Source: Ectobius pallidus
Lineage: Eukaryota > Arthropoda > Insecta > Blattodea > Ectobiidae
Length of the DNA stretch: 64,000 bases
NCBI GenBank assembly: GCA_964059195.1
Contig: CAXKWD010000011.1
Span: 34,462,066-34,526,065, forward strand
Reading direction: 5' to 3'
Of this stretch, positions 1 through 10,916 are shown in pieces. Below the pieces are notes generated by a model. It did not search any database, had not been told where the DNA came from, and saw only the letters and a list, made by a program, of their open reading frames with translations. Position 1 is the first letter of the stretch; every line of letters begins with the position of its first letter. A program made the translations under genes and the position numbers.

Positions 1-1134
1 CTGTATATAGTGTTTGTAGAAAAATCCCAATATTTGAAGACCCATTAAAAAGGACGTAACTCTCAGGCCTGAAACTTTTTAGGGAAGTAGTATACTACAA
101 TCACAATATACAGAATACAAATTGAAGGTGAGTCTTAGTTTTATCTTTAACATTTTTAATTTTCAAAGAGAAGGTTTATATTTTGAAAACGTTAACATTT
201 ACTTATTTGTTTCGTTTATTTACAATTAAGTAGGCTTATATATGCTAGACCGAAAATATTGTACATTTTATACTCTTTAACGTGGTTTTTATTTGAACCA
301 AATATCTTATAAAACATTGAAGCTACAGAGCTTAACGCAAACCTCTGTAAAATGAAAAATAGGCTGAGGCACCAATACAAAATGGCCGCTCAAAAAGAAA
401 CTGAACACGTAAAAAATTAACGAATAGGCCTACCTGTTTTCAGTTCTTTCAATATATGTAGTACAAACATAGATTTAAAAAATAAAAATAAAAAACAAAT
501 ACATTTTGTCAGCAAATACATTTTGGTTCATTTTATATGGATTTGACCCTCAAAAGGAGATATAAAAATAAAGCATAATTATTACGTGTGTGAAGCATTT
601 TAAATATCGTATAATAATAAATACAATATTAATGACACGATAGGCCTATTACTTTAGTAATGAGGCTATTCTAAAAAAAATACAACTGGTCACAGCTGAT
701 GAAAGTAAGGACGAAGAGCGACTATCGACGTAAAGATCGATATATTATAATGCATCATAATGTATCGATTGTATCGATATCGGCTATCCAGTTTAAAATG
801 ACCCAAATAGCGTTCTTTTTTTCATTTTCTTTTTTATTATTATTCATTACACGCTTAGACTAATTCTATGAGTATACACTAAATAGTCACGACAAATAGG
901 CCTATAACTCGTGGTCCTTATTCTCTCAAGATAAGTTCCGGACATCTCGTGATAGTAATTACAGGTGAGTCTTCCGTCACGTTTCTGAGAAGCGTCTTTC
1001 TTAAGTATATGTGCTGTATTTTGATAACTGTTATATTAGAAAAAGTTGTTAGTTGTTGGGGTTATTTAACGACGGGTGTGTACTGATACTTATTCCTGCA
1101 ACGATCGCCGGCAAGCTGGATATATTTTGTCCAA
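1..1134. other. AT-rich DNA without recognised gene
   Basis: No credible coding frame or RNA gene is visible. A run of TATCGAT-type words occurs near 738-780, but nothing ties it to a promoter. Short TAGGCCTA words occur near 426, 643 and 896. Confidence 0.6.
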
Positions 1135-1275
1135 CATGAGTTATTTTACATGCTTGTAAATCTACAGCCAAAAGGTTGTTACATTTGTGCGCACATAATG
1201 CCATCGGCATAGGCTGGGGTCGAACCCGCGACTTTGGATACAGAAGGTAAGTGCCATACTGACAGCGTCACACCG
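1135..1275 (-). mobile_element. tRNA-derived SINE fragment (family A)
   Basis: Read on the minus strand, a Pol III B-box-like word GGGTTCGACCCC lies near 1215-1226. It is followed by a GATGGCATT...GTGCGCACAAATGTAACA core. The same core recurs at 2466-2575, 13575-13700 and 62275-62430, which makes this a dispersed family rather than a tRNA gene. No clear target duplication was found, so the ends are approximate. Confidence 0.65.
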
Positions 1276-1424
1276 GTCGTCATATCTTAGAGGAAATTAT
1301 AGGAGTATAAATGCATTCGAATGAACACATCTACAGTATTTGCATTTGTAAAAGTTCAGTTATATTTACGTCTCTTGTTTATTTTTCTTTTTATCCATTG
1401 TTTTTCCTTTTTTTTTAATTATTA

Positions 1425-1545
1425 AACAGATACACCCATGACCGACTGTGGGACTCGAACCCATAGCCTCCTTCCCACGGCTCTAAGGTATAAAAATATC
1501 ATGTCTTAGCTACGGCGGCTAAGGAGACCGGCTGTTTTAAGGCAT
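1425..1545 (-). mobile_element. tRNA-like SINE head, diverged
   Basis: On the minus strand the sequence carries GGGTTCGAGTCCCAC, a good B box, near 1441-1457. A possible A-box region containing TAGCTAAGACA lies about 60 bases upstream. The internal T-rich stretch makes a working cloverleaf unlikely. Family membership is not established. Confidence 0.5.
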
Positions 1546-2465
1546 GTATTAAAATAATATACAATCGTGATGCAATGCTAAATGCCGACCATAAAGTAGA
1601 ATCAGGTTACACAAACAGAACTGACATACCGTATTGTTCCAACGAGCAAGCACTTTTCACATGACTACATTCAATTTGAAATGCAAGCCCAAGTCAGTAG
1701 GCCTCTTTCTTTAACACAAATAACAGACGTTAAGAAATAAATTTCAGCTAAAATTATCTCTACAACTTTGACGGGTGTGTCTGATTTTTAACCCTAGTTT
1801 TGTTACTCTCTAGAGGGTTGTAGGGGGACTTCAAAGACCCATAAATAAATATTTGAATTCATTTCCTAAAGTAAGCTCTTATTCTTCTTCTAATTAGTCA
1901 ATTATAAACTTTTTTTTACAAGTCAATAAAAATCATGTACAAATCAAAACATGTGTATCATAATTGTTTATTATTATTCTTAATAATATTAATATTATTA
2001 TTATCATTATTGTTATGAAATTATTGTGAAAAGAAAAATACCAACAAATAAACGCCAAAAGTAAGTCACATGATAGCTAGTAACTTAATGACATTGCTGA
2101 TTGAAAAATGTCTTTAAATGTATTAGAATAGTATGAATTTAAAAAAAGTGCGTTAAATTAATTTTTGGTTCCTTTGATTATTAATACAGCTTCTTAGGCC
2201 ATAACATGTTAATCACTTATTTGATTATTTTGCTGAAAATATCTTAACGTTTCTTTGTCTCAACATTGTTACAGAAGTATATAATTCTGTAAGGATAAAA
2301 TCTTATTGACAATTGTTTTATTAGGCCTACACATTATTCCCCCAGGTATTTATAATAAATAAAAAATCAAGAGTTAATGGTCACTGAGCCCCCCCCCCCC
2401 TTCGAAACTTGGTATTTCTAGCGTAATTCAGTCTTACGCCCCTAATTTGTCATTATTTTATGAAT
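1546..2465. other. AT-rich spacer with poly-C run
   Basis: No gene is seen. A 12-base C run lies at 2389-2400. Such G/C runs elsewhere in the window mark ends of hAT-like elements, but no partner end was found here. Confidence 0.5.
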
Positions 2466-2575
2466 AATTTTGTGGGTGCAATTGATAACGGGTTCGATCC
2501 GGGCATAGGTCGATGGTACAGTATTTGAGTGTGCATAAATGTAAAAGGTCAATGAAACTTAAACTTGAAAGTAAA
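2466..2575 (+). mobile_element. tRNA-derived SINE fragment (family A)
   Basis: B-box-like GGGTTCGATCC at about 2489-2499 is followed by GTCGATGGTA and GTGTGCATAAATGTAAAAGG. This is the same order as the family A copies at 1135-1275, 13575-13700 and 62275-62430. The tRNA-like head is lost or too diverged to delimit. Confidence 0.6.
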
Positions 2576-2857
2576 TCTGTTTCTTCCTTCATCTATAAGA
2601 AGAAAATGTGGTATTTTAACGCACGTTACTGATGAAATGTCTTACAGAATGGTGTGCATTTTAATTATGTGGATTTATGATTTATAATAATTATAATGGT
2701 ATTTTACACACGTACTATTAACACGATACCGATTGAATAAGATATTTCCAAAGTAATGTCACATATTCTATCACCGGTTTCTTACATTTTGTGTTTTCTG
2801 GCCCCCTTGGAATAATTCCTTTGTTTTTAGGGCTCCCAGAAAACGTATGAGGGAGTA

Positions 2858-3600
2858 TGTTTATCATTGGTTAACACCTGATGACGTAATTTACTAGCGA
2901 GATGTTCAGCCATGTTTCGATATTTTTTGCGATATATTCTGCAATCGATTCTTATGATTGTTAACGTGTGATGACGTAGTTAACTATCGAGATATTCAGC
3001 CACGTTTTGACATCGATATATTCAGCCAGGTTTCGATATTTGTTTGAAATATTAGTTACTACAATCGACTCTTGCAGACAGAAGTAATCGAAATTGTATC
3101 GACCCTTTTTCCCACCATTTCCGTACAGACCTAATATTTTTTTTCGTGGCATAAGTTGTCTTAATATGTGTTTTTTCGTGCATTATCACTTACTTATGTG
3201 GTCAGAAAGTCATTTTAAAATACGAAACAATACACTCAAAGTCATTTTAAAAGACGAAACAATACACTCATATGGCCGTTGGCATTTCCAAAGGCGAGAA
3301 ACAAGAAAATTTTTCTCACACTAAAATATTAATTAACACTCACATCACTATTCGAATTGCTGATTATAAACATTTTCACTAAACTTAGAAAGATACGTCA
3401 AAACATAATATATCATGGACACTCCTTCAACCCTTTGTTCTAGTCGAGTCACGTCACGGTGCATGATTATTATTGGTTAACTTCTGATGACGTAACGTAC
3501 TATCGAGATGTTCCTCCTGGTTTCGATATTTTTGCAATATATTGTAGTAGATTAAAATTCTTTTTTTGCGCACAGAAGTAAATCGAAATTTTACCTCCAT
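2858..3600. repeat. Three diverged copies of a ~100-150 bp repeat
   Basis: Three units share, in order, TTGTTAAC or TTGGTTAAC, TGATGACGTA, ACTATCGAGAT, GGTTTCGATATTT and an ATCGA...ACAGAAGTAATCGAAAT segment. They lie at about 2860-2953, 2953-3103 and 3462-3600. TGACGTA resembles a CRE/ATF site, but the conservation is more simply explained by shared repeat ancestry. The family is not recognised. Confidence 0.6.
3206..3269. repeat. Perfectly phased 32-bp tandem duplication
   Basis: Two adjacent 32-base units (3206-3237 and 3238-3269) begin AAAGTCATTTTAAAA and end AATACACTC. They differ at one base. The small divergence suggests a recent local duplication. Confidence 0.9.
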
Positions 3601-3789
3601 TTTGTATAAATTACTGAATAACCAATTATTTTATGCTGTGTCGTATGATGCAGTAATATTAAGAAATAGGTTAGATTTCTGTCGAAAATTAATTAACTCT
3701 ACTAACAACATGCAGTCGATTCCGAAATACGGGCCCTGTTTCATGGAACTTTTACACTCATATTATTAGCAAATACATAATAGTATTAG

Positions 3790-5010
3790 TTAATTAGTTA
3801 CGAAACATTAATTGGACTTAGCCTACTGAAATGACTATTACTAAATTAATGACCCTAATTTGCAAAATTCCGTACAAATAAAACACATTGACATATTACA
3901 GTACGACGAAATTATGGTCCGAAAGAGGCGGACGTGTTCATATTGAGAATACTGTACCTATAAATTTGCACTATTTCGCACACTAAAAATCACTTCACAA
4001 AATAACCACAATAATAGCACCCTCATTAAGCGTAGAACACGAGGACATTTTTGCATCTATAAATAGCTAAGGTGAGTCTCCTAGACCCTTCACTTATTTT
4101 GGCTATTTTTACTGTGAAAATATAATGAAAATTTGCATATTTTTGGTTACTAATATAAGAATAATAAAACAATATGGGAACCGCAAAGTAGAATAAATAA
4201 AAGTAATTGAGTTCTTGAACCGACCATTTTATTATTATTATTATTTTTTATTTATTTATTTATTTTGTTTGTTAGACGCACTGTGCTATATTAACACACT
4301 AGAAAGCACTGCACTTCACTTCACTTCACTTCAGAAACTTAAAAATAGCTTCTTTCAAAATATGAAGAAAGTAATCTTGCACATTAACGCCGTGAGATAG
4401 ATATAGTGATTTCAGGGTAATCAACGATAAGTTTTAAGTACTTATAGGAATTAGCAATACTAATAAAAATCGTCACTGAAGTATAAAGTTAAAAAAAAAA
4501 CTCTAGTTAACAGGAATAACCAAATATTGTGTGGGTTTTTATAAAAGTATTATTGATAAGAAATATGTAAAATTACTGTGGTAAAATTAAATGTACTAAC
4601 GACACTTTGATGGCACTAAGAAACACTAATTTGTACTACTGAAACCACTATTATTTAATTCCCGACCTTAATGTGCAAAATTCCATACAAAATAAAACAC
4701 TTTCTAATTATCAAAATATGGTCACATTATAGGAATAAATAATTGTACTTACAAGGTTATGATTCATTACCTGTTGATTCGGCCTGGATCCATTTTGCAT
4801 GGGAAGGCGGACGCCATGTTGTTTCAGCTTTCAGGAAACCGCAATCTCTGTAGTGGGAATATATAAAGTCTTTTTCGCGTCTAAACGTACGGAATCGCGG
4901 TTTTCATACGAAAAGAACCAGATATGTCCTTATTGAGGATTCACGACCCGTTAAATCCGATCTATTTTGCGCACTAAAGATCGCCACGTCACCCCGTAGT
5001 CGCTCATTAT
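3790..5010. repeat. Diverged direct duplication, copies ~3790-4010 and ~4600-5010
   Basis: Copy one (about 3818-3900) and copy two (about 4636-4705) share a run of words including ACTATTA, TTTGCAAAATTCCGTACA-like sequence and AATAAAACAC. Downstream, both hold a TTCATATTGAGAATA/TCCTTATTGAGGATT block and a CGCACACTAAA/GCGCACTAAA block. An (ACTTC)n microsatellite lies between them at 4312-4333. Function and class are unknown. Confidence 0.5.
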
Positions 5011-5581
5011 ATCGGCACTGCCTTCACGAATTTTTAAAGTCACTACATAATAAGTAGGGTAATTAAGCTCACACACACGCACAAAATGTAAAATGTTCAC
5101 GAATTCGGCATTAAACAAAGGATGGCTGCAAAATCCTGGATTACTGCATTACAGTTGCAAATAGGCCTACTTCATAAAAATCACAGGCACATAGGCTTAC
5201 ATAATTAATGCATGAAATATTCACACACTTAAAGCAGTACTTACCTCCAATTCACACATCACTAATCACTAATAAAATTTCAGTAACTTCACACATCACC
5301 GTGATAAATAAATTCACTGTAAACCACTTAACACACAAGCATAAATTTCAACTCGGACCAGAGCGACCACGGGGCACCTGCTTTCCTTCACACGTACGCG
5401 ACGAAAGAATGATGCTGCTTATTCCCACTGGGTCCCGGCAGTATGCCTGTGAATGACGTAATTATGCTTCGACGCGATTGGTCAATTCATTATTAACTAA
5501 CTCACGTTTAAAGCTATGTAATTTTAAATGCCGCCTTTATGACTTTTGAAGTAAATATAATTATCCGTAAATATAATAATT
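5011..5581. other. Spacer with no supported gene
   Basis: The 5350-5490 part is less AT-rich and holds TGACGTAATTA and GATTGGTCAA (an inverted CCAAT word). This could belong to a promoter, but no exon or transcript signal supports it. It is left as unassigned. Confidence 0.4.
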
Positions 5582-5890
5582 TTTTATTGTAAGTGATAAT
5601 TGTTTTGTAATACCTTACAAGAATTATTAAGTGATTAAATCATCACGGTTTACTTCCTCTCCCGCGCAAACCACCGGACAACTCATCACTCGAAAGAAGA
5701 TTAATGTATAATTGAAAATAATATATTTTTGTGTATTTATAATACATATTTATTGTAATTGATGATTTTTTGTAATACCTTACAAGAATTATTAAATAAT
5801 TAAATCTTCTCAGTTACTTCCTCCCGCCCAGATTTACTGTACAACTCATGACTCAAAAGAAGAGTTATGTATAATTGAAAATAATATTAT
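5582..5890. repeat. Direct duplication of ~166 bp, two copies
   Basis: Two copies (about 5582-5729 and 5749-5890) share TTTTGTAATACCTTACAAG, AATTATTAA, GTTACTTCCTC, ACAACTCAT, AAAGAAGA and ATGTATAATTGAAAATAATAT in the same order. They differ by many substitutions and small indels, so the duplication is old. Confidence 0.8.
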
Positions 5891-6114
5891 AATTTACCTA
5901 TTTTTAACAGAAAAGTGGTATAAAATCTTTAATAAACAGTACGATCGCCGTGGACATTTTATATCAATCAGAACCAGTTAACATTAACTGTGATTGACTA
6001 GTGTACACTTGTCGCCATATTTGCCCCTGCAAAAGTATTCATAGGCTACAAGCAATGCATTTTGTGATGTAATATTTGCAATATACTTATTCTAGTCACT
6101 ATAGACCAAATATA

Positions 6115-6385
6115 TTAGGCCTATAGAATTTCACATGATATTAAAAAATGTTCTATTCAACTACGTATCCCAATTTCAATTAAGCCTACACATGTGACTT
6201 TTTTATGTTCAACCATCCATAGGCCTACTTCTCACGAGAAGGACAAAAATTTTAGGCCTATAGAATTTCACATGATATTAAAAAATATTCCATTCAACTA
6301 CAGATCCCAATTTCAAATAGGTCCACGCATGTGATTTTATTATGTTCATCCATCCATTCATAGGCCTAATTCTCACGAGAAGCAA
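6115..6385. repeat. Tandem duplication, period 137 bp
   Basis: Both units start TTAGGCCTATAGAATTTCAC (6115 and 6252) and end with TCTCACGAGAAG. They contain CATGATATTAAAAAAT, ATCCCAATTTCAA, CATGTGA and CATCCA at matching positions. Each carries two TAGGCCTA words. Confidence 0.9.
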
Positions 6386-6522
6386 GTTGACCTACAACAT
6401 TCGAAACTTATATCAGGATTTCAGACCTAGAATATCGTCATAGGCCTATATGTAATTCTTACACGAAATGCTTGTCTTACAAGATTTGTATATTTATGTG
6501 GAAGATGTAAGCCTACATATCT

Positions 6523-7291
6523 CAGGGGTGCCCACGGGGGGGTTAAGACGCAGACTGCGTCATAGAAATTTCTGGGGGGGGGGAATATTAGCGTTTTATG
6601 AATTTTCTGGGGGAGGTTTGAAAATTGTTGCAAAATTACCGTTTTATATGCTAAAATTAAAAACTGCCAAGCTAACTAGTTTTTTAGTGCTAAATAGCGT
6701 AAAATGTGGTTTTCATTAGATCCATATTTAAACATTTCCCGGGGGTGGACACCCGACTTAAGTAACAATTTCTTGTTTACATTGGTATGTCTTAGAGAAT
6801 GGCAAACAAATTTCCTAATTAGTTTTCGAGTGCTAAAATAGTGTAAAATGTGATTTTCATTAGTTAAGTATTTAAAAATGTTCCGGGGGTGAACCCTCCA
6901 CTTAGGCAGGCCTAAAGATTTCTTATTTGCATTGGCATGTCTTAGAGTATGGTAAACAAATTTCCTAACTAGTTTTTCTGTGCTAAAATAGCATAAAATG
7001 TGATTTTCATTAGTTCAATATTTAAAAATTTTCTGGGGATTGACCCCCGACCCCCCCGGTACTTTCGACCCACCCCGCAATTATTTTCTGGTTACGTCAT
7101 TGCTGCACTTATTATATTATTAATATAATGTTACAAAGTGGCCCAAGAAGTTAAAGAGAAAAAATTAATTAATTTAAAAAATCGCCCCCCTAGAAAATAT
7201 CATATGGGCGCCCTTGTCGACAGCCAATCAGGTTGGGGGTGAGCAATGAAGTTGGGGGTGAGTCATGAAGTTTGGGGGGTGGGCACCCCTG
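6523..7291. mobile_element. hAT-like MITE (outer of a nested pair)
   Basis: The ends are inverted repeats: CAGGGGTGCCCAC on the left and GTGGGCACCCCTG on the right. The flanking 8-mers ACATATCT (6515-6522) and CCATATCG (7292-7299) share the central CATATC, consistent with a decayed 8-bp target duplication. No transposase is encoded. The right part has three direct copies of a GTTGGGGGTGAG-type word (7234-7280). A second element sits inside. Confidence 0.8.
6551..7102. mobile_element. hAT-like element with internal ~150-bp minisatellite, nested
   Basis: The right end CTGGTTACGTCATTG and the adjacent body closely match the right half of 59476-59935. The left end is eroded (ACTGCGTCATAGAAA is the likeliest relic). 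The body holds three units of about 142-151 bp (from about 6630, 6761 and 6911), each containing AACTAGTTTTT, GTGCTAAAATAG, AAAATGTGATTTTCATTAG and a GGGG(G)TGAACCC-like word. The copy at 59476 has only one such unit. Confidence 0.7.
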
Positions 7292-7463
7292 CCATATCGT
7301 CTTGATAATGTAGTGAATTAGGCCTAGGCCTATGCATTTTTATGGGATGCTGAGCTACTGTCTTCTTTTGAAATACGTGATAGGCCTAATAGTACAAGTA
7401 GACCATAAGCATTTATAATTCAAGCAACGAAATGATCTCACTTATGTAAAATATTATCGTTGT

Positions 7464-7491
7464 TGTTATTATTATTATTATTATTATTGTT
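7464..7491. repeat. (ATT)n microsatellite
   Basis: A simple trinucleotide run of ATT, slightly interrupted by GTT at its edges. Confidence 0.9.
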
Positions 7492-7594
7492 ATTATTCCA
7501 AAGTAGATAGAAATGTGTACATCTGTATGACAGTTTTGTCTACTTTTCTTCAATTTAGCAGTGAATGCTAATATAGCTTATCTACCTGAATAAA

Positions 7595-7853
7595 TTCTAG
7601 AGTGATAGGGAAAAAGCGAATAAGTCAAAAATACCAAAGTTTCAGGAGAGACAAAATGCAATTTATTTCCACAGCACTGTCACAGTATTTAGTTCAGTCC
7701 ACTAGATATTTTTACACAGTATCTTATGCTATGCAAAAATATCTGGGTGGGCTGATCTAAATATTGTAACAATGCTGTGGAAATCAATTGTTTTTTCTCT
7801 TTCCTGAAACTCTGGTATTTTGGCTTATTCGCTTTTTTCCTATCCCTCTAGAA
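7595..7853. mobile_element. Foldback (nearly full palindrome) MITE, 259 bp
   Basis: The left half starts TTCTAGAGTGATAGGGAAAA and the right half ends with its near-perfect reverse complement. Matching continues inward through AAGCGAATAAG, GTTTCAGGA, ATTTCCACAGCA and GATATTTTT almost to the centre near 7725. No coding frame is present. The flanks are AAATT and AATTA, so the target duplication is unclear. Confidence 0.85.
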
Positions 7854-8300
7854 TTATGTCTTGAGAAAGCACAGAAACCTGGTTTATCCCATCTATTATT
7901 CGACTGACTAGTTATTCAATTTCCTTAAAAATCTTTTTTTTCCCTATAGAAATATAGATTCATGTGAAATGTAGATATATAGAAATAGATATGTTAATTT
8001 TAACCTAAATATGTCCAGAACTATTTTAAGCTGCCGAGAAGCAATGGGATATCCAGTCTCAATATAATGGATTAGATAATAACTTATATCTCACATAATA
8101 CCATAAATTGGTTCGATTTTATTTTTCTTTTGAATTGGTTGATTTTAGAAATAACTATAGGAATTAAACATTGTTAAGTATTGTATATAAATATATGTAC
8201 TTAAAATACTCCAGTCAACCTTTAACTGCCATGGCTGTAAGTCTCAACAGTAAATATCTGATTAGTAAATTTCATTTTTCTTCTTTGAGGGATGTAGTAA

Positions 8301-9185
8301 TTAAGGAGTTAGTGGGTAATATTTCGCCTTATACCCTCAAAATTATATCGATAAACCAAGATCACCAGAAGCCTCAGATATTTATTGTTAATATAGTATA
8401 ACCAATTCTGAGTTGTGAATCATCTAGAATATCTGAAAACAATATTTTAATTCCTAACGACAAAATTAAATTGCTAAAAAAATACACATAATTACATAAT
8501 CAATAAAAATACCTATTTTTTTGTCATAGAATCAAGTATTTTACAAATTCATTAAAATATCTATTTACATTCAAAACATACACTTTTATCTTGTTGATGT
8601 GTGCTGCAATTCCTCTCCATGAATGAGCACAGAAGAAGTAAAAAAGAAGTTTCTGTAAATTGTATACTACATCTGTATATACTGTAATCATACTATTAGA
8701 ACAATAGTACTTCTACATTAATAACCTGAATTTTACCAACGTGACTACTGCAGTTAGCAGTGAAAATAAATAATACAATCTAAAATAATTTTATATTCAA
8801 TAATAACTTCTGTTTTTAACAGGTTACATAGTATGTAATACATACATGTATGACTAAATACTACTATTAGTAATTGCAGCACACATCAACAAGATAAAAA
8901 GTGTATGTTTTGAATGTAAATAGATATTTTAATGATTTGTAAAATACTTGATTCTATGACAATGTGAATAGGTATTTTTATTGCTTATGTAATTATGTGT
9001 ATTTTTTTTAGCAATTTAATTTTGTCGTTAGGAATTAAAAATATTGTTTTCAAATATGTTAGATGATTCACAACTCAGAATTGGTTATACTATATTAACA
9101 CTAAATATCTGAGGCTACTGCTGGTCTAGGTTTATCGATATCATTTTGAGGGTATAAGGCGAAATATTACCCAGTATCTCCTTAA
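8301..9185. mobile_element. Foldback element with ~310-bp arms, TTAA at both ends
   Basis: The left arm (8301-8611) and right arm (8873-9185) are inverted copies at roughly 90 percent by eye. The shared blocks include GGTAATATTTCGCCTTATAC, CAATTCTGAGTTGTGAATCA, AATTAAATTGC and TGTAAATAGATATTTTAA (right-arm orientation). Both ends read TTAAGGAG, so the target could be TTAA as in piggyBac-type insertions, but the terminal bases do not match the usual piggyBac CCC start. The 261-base loop encodes nothing recognisable. Confidence 0.85.
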
Positions 9186-10673
9186 GTAAATATCAGAATG
9201 ACAACTATTGCATTTCAAGCTGCATTAACTCAAAGTAAATTCGAAGAACGGTTTGGCATCCAATTGTCACATTGTTGCATTACCTGGACAAAACTGGTCT
9301 TTACACTGCACTGCTTCTCGTCCAAAATTTTATTTCTTCAAGAAATAGTATCAAATTGATTTCTTTCTTCGACCAGAAATAGGGATGAATAAGGAATTTA
9401 TTGTGAGAAATGGACTAAACAGCATGAAAGTGAGAAAACAGGAGACAGAATGGATTCCCAGTATGATTCACTCTGGAAATGAATCTGGACCTCCTCATTA
9501 AGCATACATCAATGACTTCAAGAAGGAAGAATGATTCTGATGATTAGTCTGTAGGCCCAAACAGAAATATCCAAAAATTGAATTGAATGTTTATGGTCAA
9601 AAATGTTTAATGATCTTAATTTCTTATTCAATCAAAGGAGTTGTACAACTTGTCTGTTTTAAATTGACTTAGACCAATAGCAAATTCTTTTTAAAGAATA
9701 ATGAAAAAATTACTTTGTTTATTATTTTGGCTACGGTTGAATGGTGATATTTTATTGCATTTTGTCAGTTTTTCTCCTCTGTTGTTGATTTTGGCTATTG
9801 TATTAATACCTAATCATATAAATATATATAGCTCTAGTCTAAATAGTCTGTTTTCCGTTACTTACACATAAATGTGTTATAGGTCTACTGTATGCATTTT
9901 AAAGTAACACCATCTTTTTTTTCTTCAAAGTTGAAATTTAATCTCTCTATTCTTTTTTTAGTATTTTTGTTACTAGTAGTGTGGTTGTGTGATTGACTCC
10001 TCTCTGTCAACAACTGAAAATTCAATTTTAAAAGGAATTATTTTGTTTCTGCTCATTAATTGAAACTGCAAATGGATGTTGTGCTTATTTTTTTTTGGGG
10101 GGGGGGGGGAATCAGTATGTAGGCTGTGTGATTCAAAAATTTTCTTCCCAAATACTTTTAAAATTAATATCCAGGAAACAGAGAGGGTTGTTTTAAAAAT
10201 AATAGTATGACTTCTTTATTATATTTTAATAATTATTTCATTAAAATTTGAATGAAATTGCTTAAGTAGTTCATAGGAATGAAAGTTTTCAACTCTGAGA
10301 AATACACAAAAAATATTTGCGAGTAAACTAACTAAAGTTTCAAAGTTTATTTTCCAATTACTGACCCAATCATGGGCATTTAAAAAGACATGTGACGGGG
10401 TATAATATGGCTTAAAGAAAATATCATAATTTTCGAAAATTTATGCTGGAACATTATAAAAGTAATGAAAATATATATCGTTTATCATTTCCTTGAATTT
10501 CTCACTATTGGGTTTCCTTTTGAGCACAGCATAATTAGTGACTTCTGGAAAAATTGGTAAAACTATGAAATGTCAGCTCAGTTTAAACTTTGTTGCTGAT
10601 AAAATTATTCAACACACAAGTTTACTTAAAACCAGATAAACGCTAGAGAGGAAGCAGATGATTAAGTACATTA
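9186..10673. other. AT-rich spacer, no gene seen
   Basis: No frame, RNA gene or repeat structure is supported apart from T- and G-runs at about 10090-10109 (a T9 followed by about 13 G). Confidence 0.5.
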
Positions 10674-10916
10674 GAAATTGTTGTGATCAAGTTGGACTAA
10701 AATTAAGAAAATCCTCTTCCTGTTCTTATCTTGATTGGTATCTTCCTAATTTCTGTGTTGAAATCCCTTTTTTTACCAAGTTCCCAAAGGAGTGAAATGA
10801 ATTTCCAAATAACTTGGCAACATGAGATTTAATACATATATTAGAAAGATACCAATCAAGATACCGACAGGAAGATGAGTCTATTTAATTTAATGCAACT
10901 TTACCACAACAAACTT
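10674..10916. mobile_element. Foldback MITE, ~243 bp, diverged
   Basis: The left arm reads GAAATTGTTGTG...CTTCCTGTTCTTATCTTGAT and continues through TGGTATCTTCCTAAT. The right arm is its reverse complement with about 15-20 percent differences. A central hairpin is built from CCAAGTT and AACTTGG. No coding frame or clear target duplication is seen. Confidence 0.75.

Noticed and set aside
120..4080. Three GGTGAGTCT words (near 126, 964 and 4070) that look like strong 5' splice sites
   Set aside because: No upstream coding exon, matching acceptor or conserved frame was found.
4990..5490. Possible promoter with TGACGTAA and inverted CCAAT
   Set aside because: The words are single and short, with no linked exon. 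The upstream part lies in a duplicated repeat.
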